From: Adiantum capillus-veneris
Lineage: Eukaryota > Streptophyta > Polypodiopsida > Polypodiales > Pteridaceae
Direction of reading: 5' to 3'
NCBI GenBank assembly: GCA_014529385.2
Contig: CM043959.1
Span: forward strand, 91,057,529-91,119,528
Length of the DNA: 62,000 bases
Made by a program: the position numbers and the translations under genes. This document shows, one piece after another, positions 9,723-21,088 of the stretch. The notes under the pieces are model-generated. The model saw only the letters and a program-made list of their open reading frames with translations. It ran no database searches and was not told the origin of the DNA. Numbering within the stretch: position 1 is the first letter of the stretch; each line of letters opens with the position of its first letter.

Positions 9723-11672
9723 CTAGACAGCAGGAGCTGCAGTCGTCCTGTGCTTATCGCCAAGCTCGTGGTCCCCGTACCCGCGAGCTCCGTAGTTGTA
9801 ATAACCTGGCCCATATCTGCACAAAACAAACAAACACACACACACACACACACACACACAATGCAAACAAATCACAACACAATTTTGTTTCAAGATAATC
9901 TCTTCAAATGCGGTCACACAAATCATAGTTATCACTGAGATGTTAGTGACGCAACTATGCCAAAATCGGCATAGTTACGGAAGGCTTTGCATTAGGCATA
10001 TATTGCAAATAACTCGAGCACCGTGTGGCACCATGGACGACGCACAATTAATTTGCAATATATGCCATATAGTCCTACACAAGAAGTTTTGGACAAATTC
10101 TCACAATAATTCCCACATTGTGACTTACCTCAACATCATGAGCTTCTGTGAGGGAGGCACCACATACCTAGCTAGGTACAGTTGGGGGCAGGGGACGCCG
10201 GCCCGGTGGGGGGGCCGGGCGTCCCCTGCTTCCAACCGTACCTAGCTAGGTATGCGGTGCCTCTCGAGCAGAAGCTCATGATGTTATTCATTGTATGAAA
10301 AACATTGGAAAAAACTCCGTTTTTCTACATGAGAAAATTTCTAAATCTTTTTGTGCTACTACACCAGACAATAGCCCCGCATGCATGTGCTCTGCTCATG
10401 TATGAAGGGTACATCTAGAGTTGTCAATCCACTAATGGTCACCCTATGGTAACATGTGAGTGTAAGGGAGGGGTGTACAAAGAATGGTCCCGTATATAGG
10501 AGGAAAGGGGCATGTCATGCACGCAGATGGCATCTCCTTATTGTTGGTCTAAATCACATGGAGCTAACTATGTGCTAGCTGATGAACATGTGTGTGTAAG
10601 AATGGTCCCGTATATAGGGGTAGAGCTACAAGTTTGATATTGGCAGATGCACAAAAGTGGCGGACATTTGGTTTGATCTCAAGGAGTTTGCTTGAGTGGC
10701 TAGGTCTTTAAGGGACATTTCATGCATTCAAATGACATCCCCTTAATATCACATGGGAGGGATAAACACATACTTGCTGCTATGGAGACCAGCATGTAGA
10801 ATCGCCAAGTAGAGGAGTTGGAAGAAGGTCACCATTATTATAAACGCTTCCAAAGTTTTCTGCACTCCAAATGACAAAAACTTTATCCAAATGACAAAAA
10901 CTTTATCAGCTCCCAAAGCTCACTCCCTCAAAAGCAAGAAATGCAATAAAAAGAACTTGTTAATGTAAACTTTCCGACTTACAATTTTTGCACCGCGGAA
11001 TTTTGATGTGTGAATTTCCTTGCAAGCGAGTCTGCATTGATCGACACACATCATATCATCTACAAAACTTGCACATATGTTTGCATGGACAAAACACACT
11101 TGCAAACAAGCATAGATTCCATATGTGACACACATAAATGAACCAAACCTTACTTCCATATTGAGCCCATGGTCATTCAACCATACATACCCAAATGCAA
11201 GTGCAGTGAGGAGCCATGCAATGAGCGCGGAGGCGCCGGCTGAAGCACCGCTTTCGCCACGCCATGCCTTGAGGTGGTGGAGACCAGTGAGTGCAGAAGC
11301 GATGCCGACGACACCGGCTATCAAGCTCAACAGCACAAATGGATATGTGGCTGAGTTTGCACCCGTTAGATCTGCCAAAGAGAAGGAAACCCTCAATTTC
11401 TGAGCAATCGAGCTCATTATATGTTTCCTAAGCTGAGGAAATGCGCCAATTACGTCCGATTTTCAACAGTTAAACGATTATTTATCGAAAACCAGCAGAA
11501 GATGATTAATTAATCCGCAGAAGGGCACTTTTTGCATACAGAATGATCGATTGAACTTACTTCCAGTGTCAAGAATTCGATTGAAGGCCCAGCCAGCAAT
11601 GCCAAGGATAATCAGGTACATTAAGAGTGTGAGGATTAGCAAGGGTGCAGCTATGGCCTTTCCTAACGCCAT
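9723..11672 (-). CDS. AWPM-19-like (PM19L) plasma membrane protein, 5 exons, complete
   Basis: Inferred exons on the minus strand are 11672-11561, 11371-11191, 11031-10983, 10859-10774 and 9816-9723. All borders are GT-AG and the phases sum to 522 nt, 173 aa, the usual family length. Family signatures appear in order: MALGKAIAAPLL start, GIAGWAFNR after the first membrane segment, the second segment with IAGVVG, HHLKAWR, SALIAWLLTALAFG as third segment, ACKEIH, then KTLEAF and QLLYLAILHAG as fourth segment, and a Tyr/Gly-rich tail starting YGPGYY and ending TAAPAV. Four membrane spans are expected. In other plants members accumulate at the plasma membrane under abscisic acid, cold or drying, and some are linked to ABA movement or seed dormancy; that role here is inference from family. 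Intron 4 (about 960 bp) carries strong inverted repeats. No defect was seen. Confidence 0.9.
9953..10066. repeat. Two short perfect inverted repeats in AWPM-19 intron 4
   Basis: AACTATGCC (9953-9961) pairs with GGCATAGTT (9968-9976), a 9-bp stem with a 6-nt loop. Next to it, a perfect 16-bp repeat starting GGCATATATT (9995-10010) is inverted at 10051-10066 with a 40-nt spacer. Both lie in the same intron as the larger hairpin at 10132-10285 and may be remains of small foldback elements. Confidence 0.8.
10132..10285. repeat. 154-bp near-perfect hairpin in AWPM-19 intron 4
   Basis: The left arm starts AACATCATGAGCTTCTG at 10132 and the right arm ends with its reverse complement at 10285. The arms are roughly 68 nt and mismatch at only about eight positions. 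The tip is very GC-rich (around 10193-10215). Each arm contains the self-complementary TACCTAGCTAGGTA. On either strand the RNA would fold into a long stem like a small foldback MITE or a small-RNA precursor. Confidence 0.85.
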
Positions 11673-11749
11673 GATTAAGCACCAGTTAAGGCACAAGCCA
11701 GGTAATTAGTGAAGTGATTAAGGCTTAATAGAGCTGCTAACTGCACCAA

Positions 11750-11755
<6 letters not shown>

Positions 11756-11797
<42 letters not shown>

Positions 11798-11960
11798 GCG
11801 TCGCTCTACTAAGTGAGCTAAGCGCACACCTTACCTATATAGGCCAAATACAAGCCAGGTTGACCATGACACGTGCCAAAAGTGCCTTGCCTACAAGTCG
11901 TTCAGTGGTTGATCCTCCCCTCACACGTGTACTTCCTCGACCCAATCCTTGCCACGTCTT
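11756..11960 (-). promoter_or_regulatory. AWPM-19 promoter and leader: TATA box, (GA)n leader, CACGTG boxes
   Basis: Read on the minus strand, a CCTATATAG box (11843-11835) lies about 165 bp upstream of the ATG at 11672, and the leader contains a (GA)n tract (about 11795-11756). Upstream of the TATA box are CACGTG cores at 11870-11875 and 11924-11929 and a CACGTC-type core near 11952. Such G-box/ABRE cores bind bZIP factors in abscisic-acid responses, which agrees with known induction of the AWPM-19 family. The response itself is inferred. Confidence 0.6.
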
Positions 11961-12285
11961 CGTGCAATAGGTTCCTTTTCCCTCCTGACACGCATAGTTT
12001 GCCAACGTTTTTGGGTTCTGGGGGCTCTCTTCAGATCAACAATTGTTTTTGGGTTCTGGGGGCTCTTCAGAACATTTTTCTCCCACCGAAAGAGAAAAGG
12101 ACTCAATAAATAATAAAAAATCTCGCCGGTTTCACACTCAAATTTTGCCCCTTTCCTACAAGGCAAGCACAGTCTGAATTTTGGAACTTTAACCCATGAG
12201 AATTATACTAATGGCTAATCCAATTGACGCTTAAATGGTCCCAACAATGTTGCATAGCATTGTGTTTGTTTTGTTTTGTTTTTTT

Positions 12286-12352
<67 letters not shown>

Positions 12353-12355
12353 AGA

Positions 12356-12493
12356 TTGTTTTAACGTCGTAGGGAACTATCCCAAGAGACCTTAAAGATC
12401 TATCCGACGAGGAGAGTTGAATTATTCAAGAGGGAGATGGCATAACCAATCTTACACACTTCCGTAATAGAAAGGTTATACCATTTTCCTCTT

Positions 12494-12495
<2 letters not shown>
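12356..12495 (-). mobile_element. tRNA-like SINE, copy in duplication A
   Basis: This block matches the SINE-like unit best seen at 23053-23208 (see there for the promoter boxes). In this copy the box A region is altered. On the minus strand the unit ends in a (CT)n-(CA)n microsatellite tail (12355 down to about 12283). The orthologous copy in duplication B is at 57597-57745, so it was inserted before the segment was duplicated. Confidence 0.5.
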
Positions 12496-12533
<38 letters not shown>

Positions 12534-14324
12534 GAAGGGGGTGACCCACCCCTGATCCAGCAAGACGTTAGTCCACACAAGTGTTGCAATAGGCTATCCA
12601 CATAGAGTGAAATTCAATAAGTCAGTCATGAACGCCACCAAGAAATATCAACACTCAGCCAAACTAGGCTATGGTCAAGGTATTCCACCATCCTACGGTA
12701 ATCTTTTGTGTGTGTGTGTGTGTTATACTTGTAAGGACCAAGGTCAGACCATAAGAGCTAGCGACAAATATCACCTAGGGAACTTACAATAAAAAGTATC
12801 ATATATATTACTTTAAATCCACTAGTGCCAAACATTATGAGTTGCATGTACAAGAACAAAGGCTTGATATGAAAATGAGTGCTATGATACTAGAGTTTAG
12901 GGTGAGAATTTAGGCAAAGAATACACAATGGTTGATTGAGGACTCCATAGCCACTAGTACCACTCCAACCTACTAAGGGAAGTGAGTGACCTAATATCAA
13001 ATGGCATCAACAATAGATTCGCCCCAAAAAAAAATCATCATGCCACTCTACTATCTCCTACCATCGATCAACGTAAAAAGAACTTTACAACATGTTGAGG
13101 TAGGTTGGAAGACACGTGTTTCAGAGGTGTTGTTGCCTTCACACACTTGTTATCAAGGTCACCCACATTACATGATGTATAGATGGGCCATCTATGAGAA
13201 AAAACTATACAATAATGGTCTCCCAATGGTCTAAAGATTTTTCAAATTTTAAAAAGCCTAATTAAAGAAAGAACAGAACCAGCATTAGTCAAAACTTAAA
13301 AAATTTATTAGAATATGATAGCAAGATAGCTAGCCCATTTTCGTGATTAAAAGAAAAGTGTAGCGATATCACTCTCACTATTCTCCAAGTAGGATAACCT
13401 ACCAAGTTACATCCTAGTTGACGCTACTAAAGCAAGGTGAGGAGTCACAAAGGCCTACTGAAGCTTCTTAAGGCCTACTAAAATTAAGTGATGATGAGAG
13501 TTATGGGAAGTAGGTATAAATGACCGCTTACAATCATGCGGCATATTGTTGTGTTTTGATATAAAATTGTATTGTCCATTATACACACATAATCACAAAT
13601 GCCTTCATATGGTTGGGAAGTGTGTGATTTAGTTCAAATGATTTAGAGTAAAGAGCGTTGGGTGTATCTGTGAAAGGGCAGACCCTTTGAGGACTTAAAA
13701 TTCCTTATATGTTCCGAAGGGCTCCACTTAAGGAACCAAAAACAAGTGTAATCAATACAAGAAATAATAGAGTTTTAGATGTACATTAACTCTCTTCTTC
13801 TCTAAGGCATGTTTTAGAAACCCAACAAGGTGAAAGGCCCACGTTGGGAATTTTAAAACAAAATGAAATAAAAAAAGAAGTAAATTAAAAACAATAAATT
13901 AAAGAAACCCATTTACAAATGAAAACAATAGAGTATTTTAATGCTTTCATAAGAAAAGGTAGGTCTAATCAACATAGGAAATAATAAAACAATTGAATGA
14001 AATGGACCTTTATGAGGTCCTTAAAGAAAAAATTATTTCATAAATTAAAATATTACAAAAAAATTCATTGAGTCAATACTTCACATCATGGGATCAAACA
14101 CCCGTGAATGCACTCCTTAACCCCTTGGTTTCTAAGGCCCTTTTGAACAAGCCAAAAATTTGAAGCTTAATATAATCCTTACAATAAGTTAGAATATTAA
14201 ATTGTACCAAAAATAGTAACTATCATCACCAAAAAAAGATTCTTTGAAAACCATTACATTCACAGTAGCGACCTGAGAATCATGAATAGGTTAGCTATAC
14301 ACATTATACACACGTATGAACTAT

Positions 14325-14354
14325 GTTGTGTGTGTGTGTGTGTGTGTGTGTATG

Positions 14355-14402
<48 letters not shown>
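14325..14402. repeat. (GT)n-(GA)n microsatellite
   Basis: A (GT)n run passes into a (GA)n run of about 45 bp. The counterpart in duplication B (59625-59658) has only the (GA)n part, so the tract has changed since duplication. Confidence 0.9.
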
Positions 14403-14405
<3 letters not shown>

Positions 14406-14773
14406 ACACATGATGTACGTTTCCAAAGACTTATTCATATTGAGGACAAGTTACATATGTATAGGTGAGACCAAGTTAGTTAGAGTGAACCATATATACC
14501 CCCAACACCCCCATGCAAACAAAGGTCTCTAACTCTTGATGAAAAAACCCTTAGGGAGTACAAGGAAAAAAACCCAATCCCCTATAAAAACGTGAAAATA
14601 TGAATCATGACATGAAAGTGAATTGTGTACTTATGTACATGTATACAAGTGATCAAAATGCCGCAATGTACAAATGTGAAGTTTGCATGGTGCATGATGT
14701 CGCTATAAGATTACAATGACATATGTACAAAGCTATCATAACAGTAGAGAGTCTAATCTGGAAAAAGTGAAGC

Positions 14774-15179
14774 TCAAGCAACTCCAAGCTCCGAGCGCAA
14801 GAGAATGAAGTGTGAGTCAATGAGGCATTTGGTAAAATTATACGCAATCATGTGATCACTCAAAAAATGTTTCGTCATGATAGTACCTTTGTGTACTTCA
14901 TATTGGACATAATGATAATGCACAGTAATATAGTTTGACTTATTATGCTGTACATAGTCTTTTGCAATACTAATAGCACTCTGATTATCACATGGGTGTG
15001 CTAGAAAGAAGAGAATGACCAATATCAATAAACATTTGCTGAAGTCAAATCAGCTCATAATCTGGAAGCAATGCGGCAAAACATTCAAACATGATTGTTT
15101 CTTACTCGTTCAAAGAAATAGAATAACCATTAATAAAGAAGAAATTTTCACTACTGGATCACATCGATCTATATTACCC

Positions 15180-15273
<94 letters not shown>

Positions 15274-15540
15274 CAGAGAGAGATGGTATAGAGTCTGATG
15301 TCAATTGTCGTTGATAGGCCAAACCAAAATCTGTAATTTCTTTCAAGAATTGTAACACGCATTTTGCTATAGACCAATGCTTAAGGGAAGACATGCAAGA
15401 TATTGCTGAAGATAGTTAGCAACAAACAAAATATCAAGAGTGTTCAAACCAGCAAAGTGAATACATCCAATCAGATAAGCATAAGAATGATTTGTAACAA
15501 GCCGACTACCACCTTGAGAAGTGTTTTTAAGAACTCAAAA
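14774..15540 (-). pseudogene. Decayed Copia reverse transcriptase/RNase H fragment
   Basis: On the minus strand, a frame around 15510-15310 gives YAYLIGCIHFAG and later [15 protein letters not shown] and DFGLAY, the Copia connection/RNase H region. After a large (GA)n expansion (about 15181-15280) the frame 15028-14774 gives CDNQSAISIAK, HYHYVQYEVHKGTI and FTKCL, the RNase H end of pol. Stops and shifts abound. The downstream half (to about 14985) is also present in duplication B at 60040-60235. Confidence 0.75.
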
Positions 15541-15580
15541 GATAAGGAGTATTGAGTGTGTAATGGAAATGGCCTATGAA

Positions 15581-15728
15581 CTTTGAGAATAGCGGAATTA
15601 GGAGAATTAGAGAGAGCATTTTTGTGAGACTACTTTGAGAACATAGAGGGTGGACTTTGAGAATAGTGGAATTAGGAGAATTAGAGAGAGCATTTTTGTG
15701 AAACTACTTTGAGAACATAGAGGGTGAA
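15581..15728. repeat. Tandem duplication, 2 x 74 bp
   Basis: A 74-bp unit starting CTTTGAGAATAG occurs at 15581-15654 and 15655-15728 with two or three differences. It lies at the outer end of an inverted fragment of a CV LTR; the unduplicated counterpart is near 18110-18165 on the other strand. Confidence 0.85.
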
Positions 15729-16281
15729 CTTAATTGATGGTAGCAGCATAAACATAGTACTTAGTTAACTTGGCATGAGCAATACTTTTGCAAGAGAGAG
15801 AGTTTAGAGAACTGGACAATAGTTGATGACCAGATTTATGTGGAGCCGGTCCCCCCTCCAATAGGCTTTTGTATTATAGGTTCTCCCATCAAGAGTGACT
15901 TGGTACAATACATTCTTTGTGTTCCTTATGACCTAGGTGATGCTATGAATATTGAAAGCTTCATGCATCACGAGCATAACATAGACTTTGTAAAAGGCAT
16001 TAATTATCCCAAGCCTCAATCCCAAGACCTCAATCCCAAGCATTAATTATCCCAAGCCTCAATCCCAAGGCCTCAAACACCTTCAAAGGTGGAGAGAGCT
16101 AGTGGGGAATGAGGGTAGAAAAGAGGAAGAAGAAACATTCATAGGAGAAAGAAATAGTTCCTCACTTATCATCACTCTTTTTGTTTGCATACATAATAGC
16201 ATAGTAATGAGGATGGAGAAGATGGAAATCTTAAGCATTGAATCATGGCTCTTGGTTGGATTTACATTCCATAGCCAAGAG
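15729..16281 (-). mobile_element. Inverted partial LTR of the CV Gypsy family
   Basis: This stretch is the reverse complement of about 17560-18100 and is also related to the LTRs at 21089, 46261 and 55315 (shared GAGCCGGTCCCCC region, CTCTTGGTTGGAT region). It holds only the terminal half of an LTR in the minus orientation and is cut off exactly where a plus-orientation LTR starts at 16282. Confidence 0.75.
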
Positions 16282-16689
16282 TGTCATAAAATATAGTATC
16301 TAACTTTACCAAATGATTTTCTCATATTAAATTGATCATTTAATGTGGGAGAATAAATGGGAACGAGAGTTAGAATAGAGACATGTGCTTCTAGACCAAT
16401 CTCAACACAGGACCAAAAGGAGAGATGGTTTCATTTCAATAGGGGTCCAAAAGTAGATGGTCTATCAAAGAGCAATGTCAATAAGTGCTTCTAGACTTAC
16501 CTCAGCAGGGGACCAAGAGGAGAGATGGTTACATCTCAATAGGGGTCCAAAAGGAGGTAGTCTATCAAAGAGCAATGCGAATCTAATGGAGCTTAAAAGA
16601 CCTTAGGGTTAGCTTCATTAAAGACCTCCAATGGTTAGTGTTAAAAGTCCTTTCACCTTAGGCAAGCTAGGACTGAGTTTGAGGTGGGA

Positions 16690-17095
16690 AGCCGACCTAA
16701 GCTTGAGGTGCTTGTCGTGCTTGATGACTAAGGTGCGTGCTTGATAACTAAGGTGCTTTGATGACTAAGGTGCTTGAGGTGCTTGTCATGCTTGATGACT
16801 AAGGTACTTGAGGTGCTTGTCATACTTAATGAGGAAGGTTCTTGAGAAGCTTACCATGCATGGGAGGTAAGGTTCTTGAGTCAAAAAGAGACCCTACAAA
16901 CTTAATGAGGAAGGTGCTTGAGAAGCTTCCCATGAATGGGGGGTAAGGTGCTTGAGTAAAACAGAGACCCTACAAACGTAATGAGGAAGGTACTTGAGAA
17001 GCTTCCCATGCATGGGGGGGGTAAGCTGCTTGAGTCAAAAAGAGACCCTACAAACTTAATGAGGAAGGTGCTTGAGAAGCTTCCTATGCATGAAA
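16690..17095. repeat. LTR minisatellite, ~75-bp unit, about 3.5 copies, with shorter GGTGCTTGA repeats
   Basis: From about 16826 a unit of roughly 75 bp, containing AATGAGGAAGGT, TTGAGAAGCTTC and AGAGACCCTACAAAC, repeats at about 16900, 16975 and 17055. Before it lies a shorter repeat built on GGTGCTTGAGGTGCTTGTC (16690-16825). The related inverted array at about 19696-19830 shows that the repeat belongs to this LTR subtype. Confidence 0.8.
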
Positions 17096-18522
17096 GTCCC
17101 AAAGTTAGGGGAATCTTTGACTTAACCTTCCACTCACCCAAAGGGCACCCCTTTTCTCAAAGGTCACATGGGACACATGGCAGACTCTCCCTATGCTTAA
17201 CCACATGGTGTGCTTGAATGCTATTGGTTGGGCTAAAGAAGGGTCGAATGAGCTTCTAGTTCCATCCAACAAATATCTAGATAGTTTCAAGCTCTCAGGC
17301 TCTCTCTAAGGGGTAAGGAGGACACTTGTCCAAAGACTACCCATGTACTTGAATGCATGCTGCATGTGATTGACTAGGGGGGAGATGGATCCAATGGGCT
17401 TGAAACATGTGGAAAAGCTACAACTCACCCCAAGCAAGCAAGGGGGGTGCTAGGGGGATATACAGCACACACACACACACTCATTTTGTGGAATGGTTCT
17501 CACTTGGTTAAAGTTGAGGAACTCCACCTCCTTATCCAAGCTTGTGAGAAGTGAGAGCCTACACCAACACTCTTGGCTTTGGAATGAAAATCCAACCAAG
17601 AGCCATGCTTCAATGCTTAAGCTTGCCATCTTCTCTATCTTCATTACTATGCTATTATGTATGCTAGCAAGAAGAGTGATGATAAGTGAGGAACTATTTA
17701 TTTCTCCTATGGAATGTTTCTTCTTCCTCTTCCCTACCCTCATTCCCCACTAGCTCTCTCCACCTTCGAAGGTGTTTGAGGCCTTGGGACTGAGGCTTGG
17801 GATAGTTAATGCTTTCTACAAAATTTATGTTATGCTTGTGATGCATGAAGCTTTCCATCTTCATTGCATCACTAGGTCACAAGGAGCACAAAGATTGTAT
17901 TGTACCAAGTTTCCCTTGATGGGAAAACCTATAATACAAATGCCTATTGGAGGGGGGACCGGCTCCGTATGAATCCGGTCCTCAATTGTTGTCATGTTCA
18001 CTAAAATCTCTCTCTTGCAAAAGTATTGTTCATGCAAAGTTAACTAAGTACCATGTTTATGTTGCTACCATCAATTAAGTTCACCCGCTATGCTCACAAA
18101 GTAATCTCAGAAAAGTGCTTCACCTAATTTCCTAATTCCACTACTCTTAAAGTTCATCAAAGCGTGTTGGTTTCTCTTTTATTTCTTAAGAAGAGAGGTC
18201 CTTAAGTAGCCTATTAATGGTCGATTTTGTTAATGATATTAGGGTAAGTGGGATTGGGATCTATTATCGGTTTTGTTGAGCCCACTGTGTGAGATATGGT
18301 GCACACCTCGGGAGCTTTGGTCTTAATAATGGAGTTTTTGGAAACTTGCCTACGGGTTTACCATTATTGAGCGATAAGAGTCCGAAAGGAGCTATCCCTC
18401 GGCAACCTCGCTATGTTAGATTCACTCCACTACTCTCTATAATTAACCAATTCGAGCTGTGGGTGTAGATACTTAAGTGCCTATTTTCAAAGGCTAAGAG
18501 GAGTAGCAACTAAGGATTTTAA

Positions 18523-19695
18523 TTGCCAAAGCATACACTGAGTAAACACATAAGTTTAATTAACATGGCTTGCAATAACCAAGAGAATAGAATGAACATT
18601 GATAGCTTTGATTTTGCACATGAAAGTGCTAATGATGATGCCCCCATGTTTGTTAATTATCTTGTTACTATGTTGCAACAAGCTATGGGTAACCCTGCTT
18701 TGCATGCCAAAGTTACTCAACAACTTCATGCTTATGGGATTTCCTTTCCTCTCCAAGAGGAGAGAGAGCTTAGGAGGCCTCTTGATGAGACCCCCAAAAG
18801 AAGACTCTCTCCCATACGAGAGGAGGAATACAAGGAGAGAGAGTAAACAAAGGAAGAAAAGGGCAAGAAAGAGGTCACCCTCTTCTCCTTCTTCTTCACC
18901 TCCTCCTATTTCGACATCGTAAATCTTACCGTGCATGGCCAAGGTCACAAAAGCTAAAAAAATTTAAAGAGGGAGGAAAGAGTATCTCGTTTTTCACCTA
19001 TGATGGGCCATGGCACCTTTGGTGCTACCGACAACGTATTGGACTTCATCCAACAATATGATGCGGGCTTTGGAAACGAGGGCTTCACGGAGTCCTCCAA
19101 GATATAGCATGTAGCTATGCACTTCCAGAAATCGGCTCATCAATGGTGTGCTAGCCTTCGTGGAAACAACCCCAAAGATATGGAAAACTCTACGAGTTTC
19201 CATCATGAAGCAATTCCTTGCAAGTGATGCAAAGGAAAAAGTGCTCACCGAATGACGGAGTTTGAGGCTTCTCTTTCTTGAGTCTATCCACAAATATGTG
19301 GACAAGTTTTGGGATTTATATCTCAAGGCTATTGTCTTTCAAAAGATATACTTCACCTAGCAAAAGCAACAATTCTGTGCGGGATTACCCAAAGAGATGA
19401 CCGAGTATGTCAACTCTCAACGGCCTGGTTCTATCACCAAAGTAATCCACCGCACCATGGTTTCTTTGTACATCAATTTCCAACAAGGGGCTACATGGAA
19501 TGTCAAGCCCATGGAAAATAAAGGCAAAAGTGATGCCAAGAGGAAAACCAATGCCCAAAATTCTTACCAAGGCTATTCCAACAACAACAACAACAATCGG
19601 TCCAAGGAGAAGGGAGTTTACAAAGGTAAATATAAACTCTCTCCTAAATATCTAGAAGCCTTCATAAGAGAGTTTGAACACCTTACCCTCAAGCA
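18523..19695 (+). pseudogene. CV gag relic
   Basis: The start matches the other gag copies at 45969 and 54914 on the minus strand: NNQENRMNIDSFDFAHE, then FVNYLVTMLQQAMGNP, HAYGISFPLQEERE. After several frame changes FFTYDG (near 18990) and EYVNSQRPGSITK with INFQQGA (19397-19500) mark the gag middle and end. The nucleocapsid Cys-His motif is not reached. Non-functional. Confidence 0.75.
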
Positions 19696-20470
19696 CCTTA
19701 GTCATGGAGTACCTTAGCACCTTAGTCATTAAGCACCTCAAGCACCTTATTGAGCAAGCATGACAAGCACCTCAAGCACCTTAGTCAGCAAGCACGACAA
19801 GCACCTCAAGCTTGGGCCCGGTTTCCACCTCAAGCACAACCCTAGATTACCTAAGGTCAAAGAACTTTTAACACTACCATTGGAGGTATTTAATGAAGCT
19901 AACCCTAAGGTATTTAAGCTCCATTAGCTAGCTTTGATCTTTGAAAGATCATCTCTCATTTGGACCCCTTTACCATTGGCCCCGTATTGAGATAGACCTG
20001 TAAAGACATGTCTATATTCTAAACATTGTTTCCATCTATTCTCACACATTAAATGATCAGTTTAATATGAGAAAAACATTTGGGTTGGTCAGATATTAGA
20101 TTTTATGACATTACCTCTCTCTTGAAATCATAGTCATCCTTGACTATGAGGTAGAAGAGATAAAGCCTTATGCATTAGTCAATGTTTCTTAGTGGGGTAG
20201 AGGATCCCTTTTTACCCTACATCTTTCCAAGATGGATGACTAATCCATTTGGTGCTTGGGAGACATAGTTGTCGCAAGCATGTCTGCTCTTTATTCCATT
20301 TCATTCTCTCAAGTAGAGTGACAAATTCTACTTGGTGTTTGAGAGACATCGTCATCACAAACATGATTCTAAGCATGCATACTACTTAAATTTGTGCACA
20401 ATAAAAAGAGAACTAGTCTTATAAGACAAAAACATTGGTCATTTGATTTTTTTTTTTGTATATTTGCTTT

Positions 20471-21088
20471 CTATAATGTAGGATTGTAAGCATTGACAAG
20501 GTTCATACTATCCTTAAGTTGTATTCCTTGCATCCATCTAGCATTTTCAAAAGGATAATTTTTGAACTTAATAAGATATCGTCGGATAATCTTACCATGT
20601 CGTAGTACCTTGTCTTCATGCCGAAGAATAGATTTGGGTTGTAGCACCTCTTCTTGGTCTTCAATTTTGGGAGGGTCTTCAATAATTGGTTCACTAGGTG
20701 GCTCTCCTTTGTAGGCCTTAAGTAGGCTCACATGAAAAATCATTATGTACGAGCCAATGGTTGGGCAACTTGAGTTGATAAGCCATCTCATTGATTGGCT
20801 TCAAGATTTGAAAGGACCATAGTATCGTTTTGTTAATTTAGCATAATACTTTTGATGGCTCATATGATTTCTGCCCGTCGTTTGCCTCAATCGAGCCTTG
20901 GGAAACTTAAGTAAGACCCAATCATTTCTTTGCATTTTAAGGCCCTTCTGTGCTTGTCAGCAATAGCTTTTTGCCTTTGTTGAGAAATGGATATAGCTTC
21001 CTTAATCTTTTGAAAAGATTCTTGTAGGTCACGGCTATACTCATCGGCAACGAAGATCTTCCCATGTACTCTAAGTAGCAAGGGACTT
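20471..21088 (-). pseudogene. CV pol C terminus with chromodomain
   Basis: Frames 21088-20890 (KIFVADEYSRDLQESFQKIK, the integrase tail) and 20791-20471 (HVSLLKAYKGEPP, then VLQPKSILRHEDKVL and LIKFKNYPFENARWM) match the end of the larger CV element at 48390-48993. The latter part has the form of a chromodomain, which in chromoviruses guides integration toward marked heterochromatin. Frames are broken between the two parts. Confidence 0.75.

Larger units (their letters stand above)
11712..14985. repeat. Segmental duplication, copy A (AWPM-19 leader, promoter and upstream DNA)
   Basis: From about 11712 (leader, just upstream of the ATG) to about 14985 this sequence reappears at 46156-46260 plus 57001-60235. 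The copies share the GA/CT tract, TATA region, a SINE, long anonymous AT-rich stretches and a decayed Copia fragment, with scattered substitutions and small indels. No gene is seen between 12200 and 14770; short frames such as 12607-12792 are not conserved coding frames. Confidence 0.85.
16282..19695 (+). mobile_element. Truncated CV Gypsy element in plus orientation (LTR, leader, gag)
   Basis: The LTR begins TGTCATAAAA at 16282, as do the CV LTRs read in element sense elsewhere. It runs through a minisatellite (about 16690-17095) to the region near 18160. The expected LTR end and primer-binding site are not recognisable. A gag leader follows, then a gag relic (18523-19695). At about 19695 the sequence switches abruptly to another CV LTR in the opposite orientation, so pol and the 3' LTR are missing. 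Confidence 0.7.

Noticed and set aside
10749-10773. TGA at 10749 as the end of the AWPM-19 gene (150 residues)
   Set aside because: A GTATGT donor at 10773 leads in phase to a last exon at 9816-9723 whose Tyr/Gly-rich tail fits the family, so the longer 173-residue model is better.
11151-11185. Donor GTAAGG after a GLNME stretch in AWPM-19 exon 2
   Set aside because: It would put the next exon out of phase. The GTATGT donor at 11190 gives ALAFG joined to LACKEIH, matching the family.
16826-17092. CRISPR-like array
   Set aside because: The ~75-bp units are tandem copies without unique spacers, lie in an LTR and in a eukaryotic genome.
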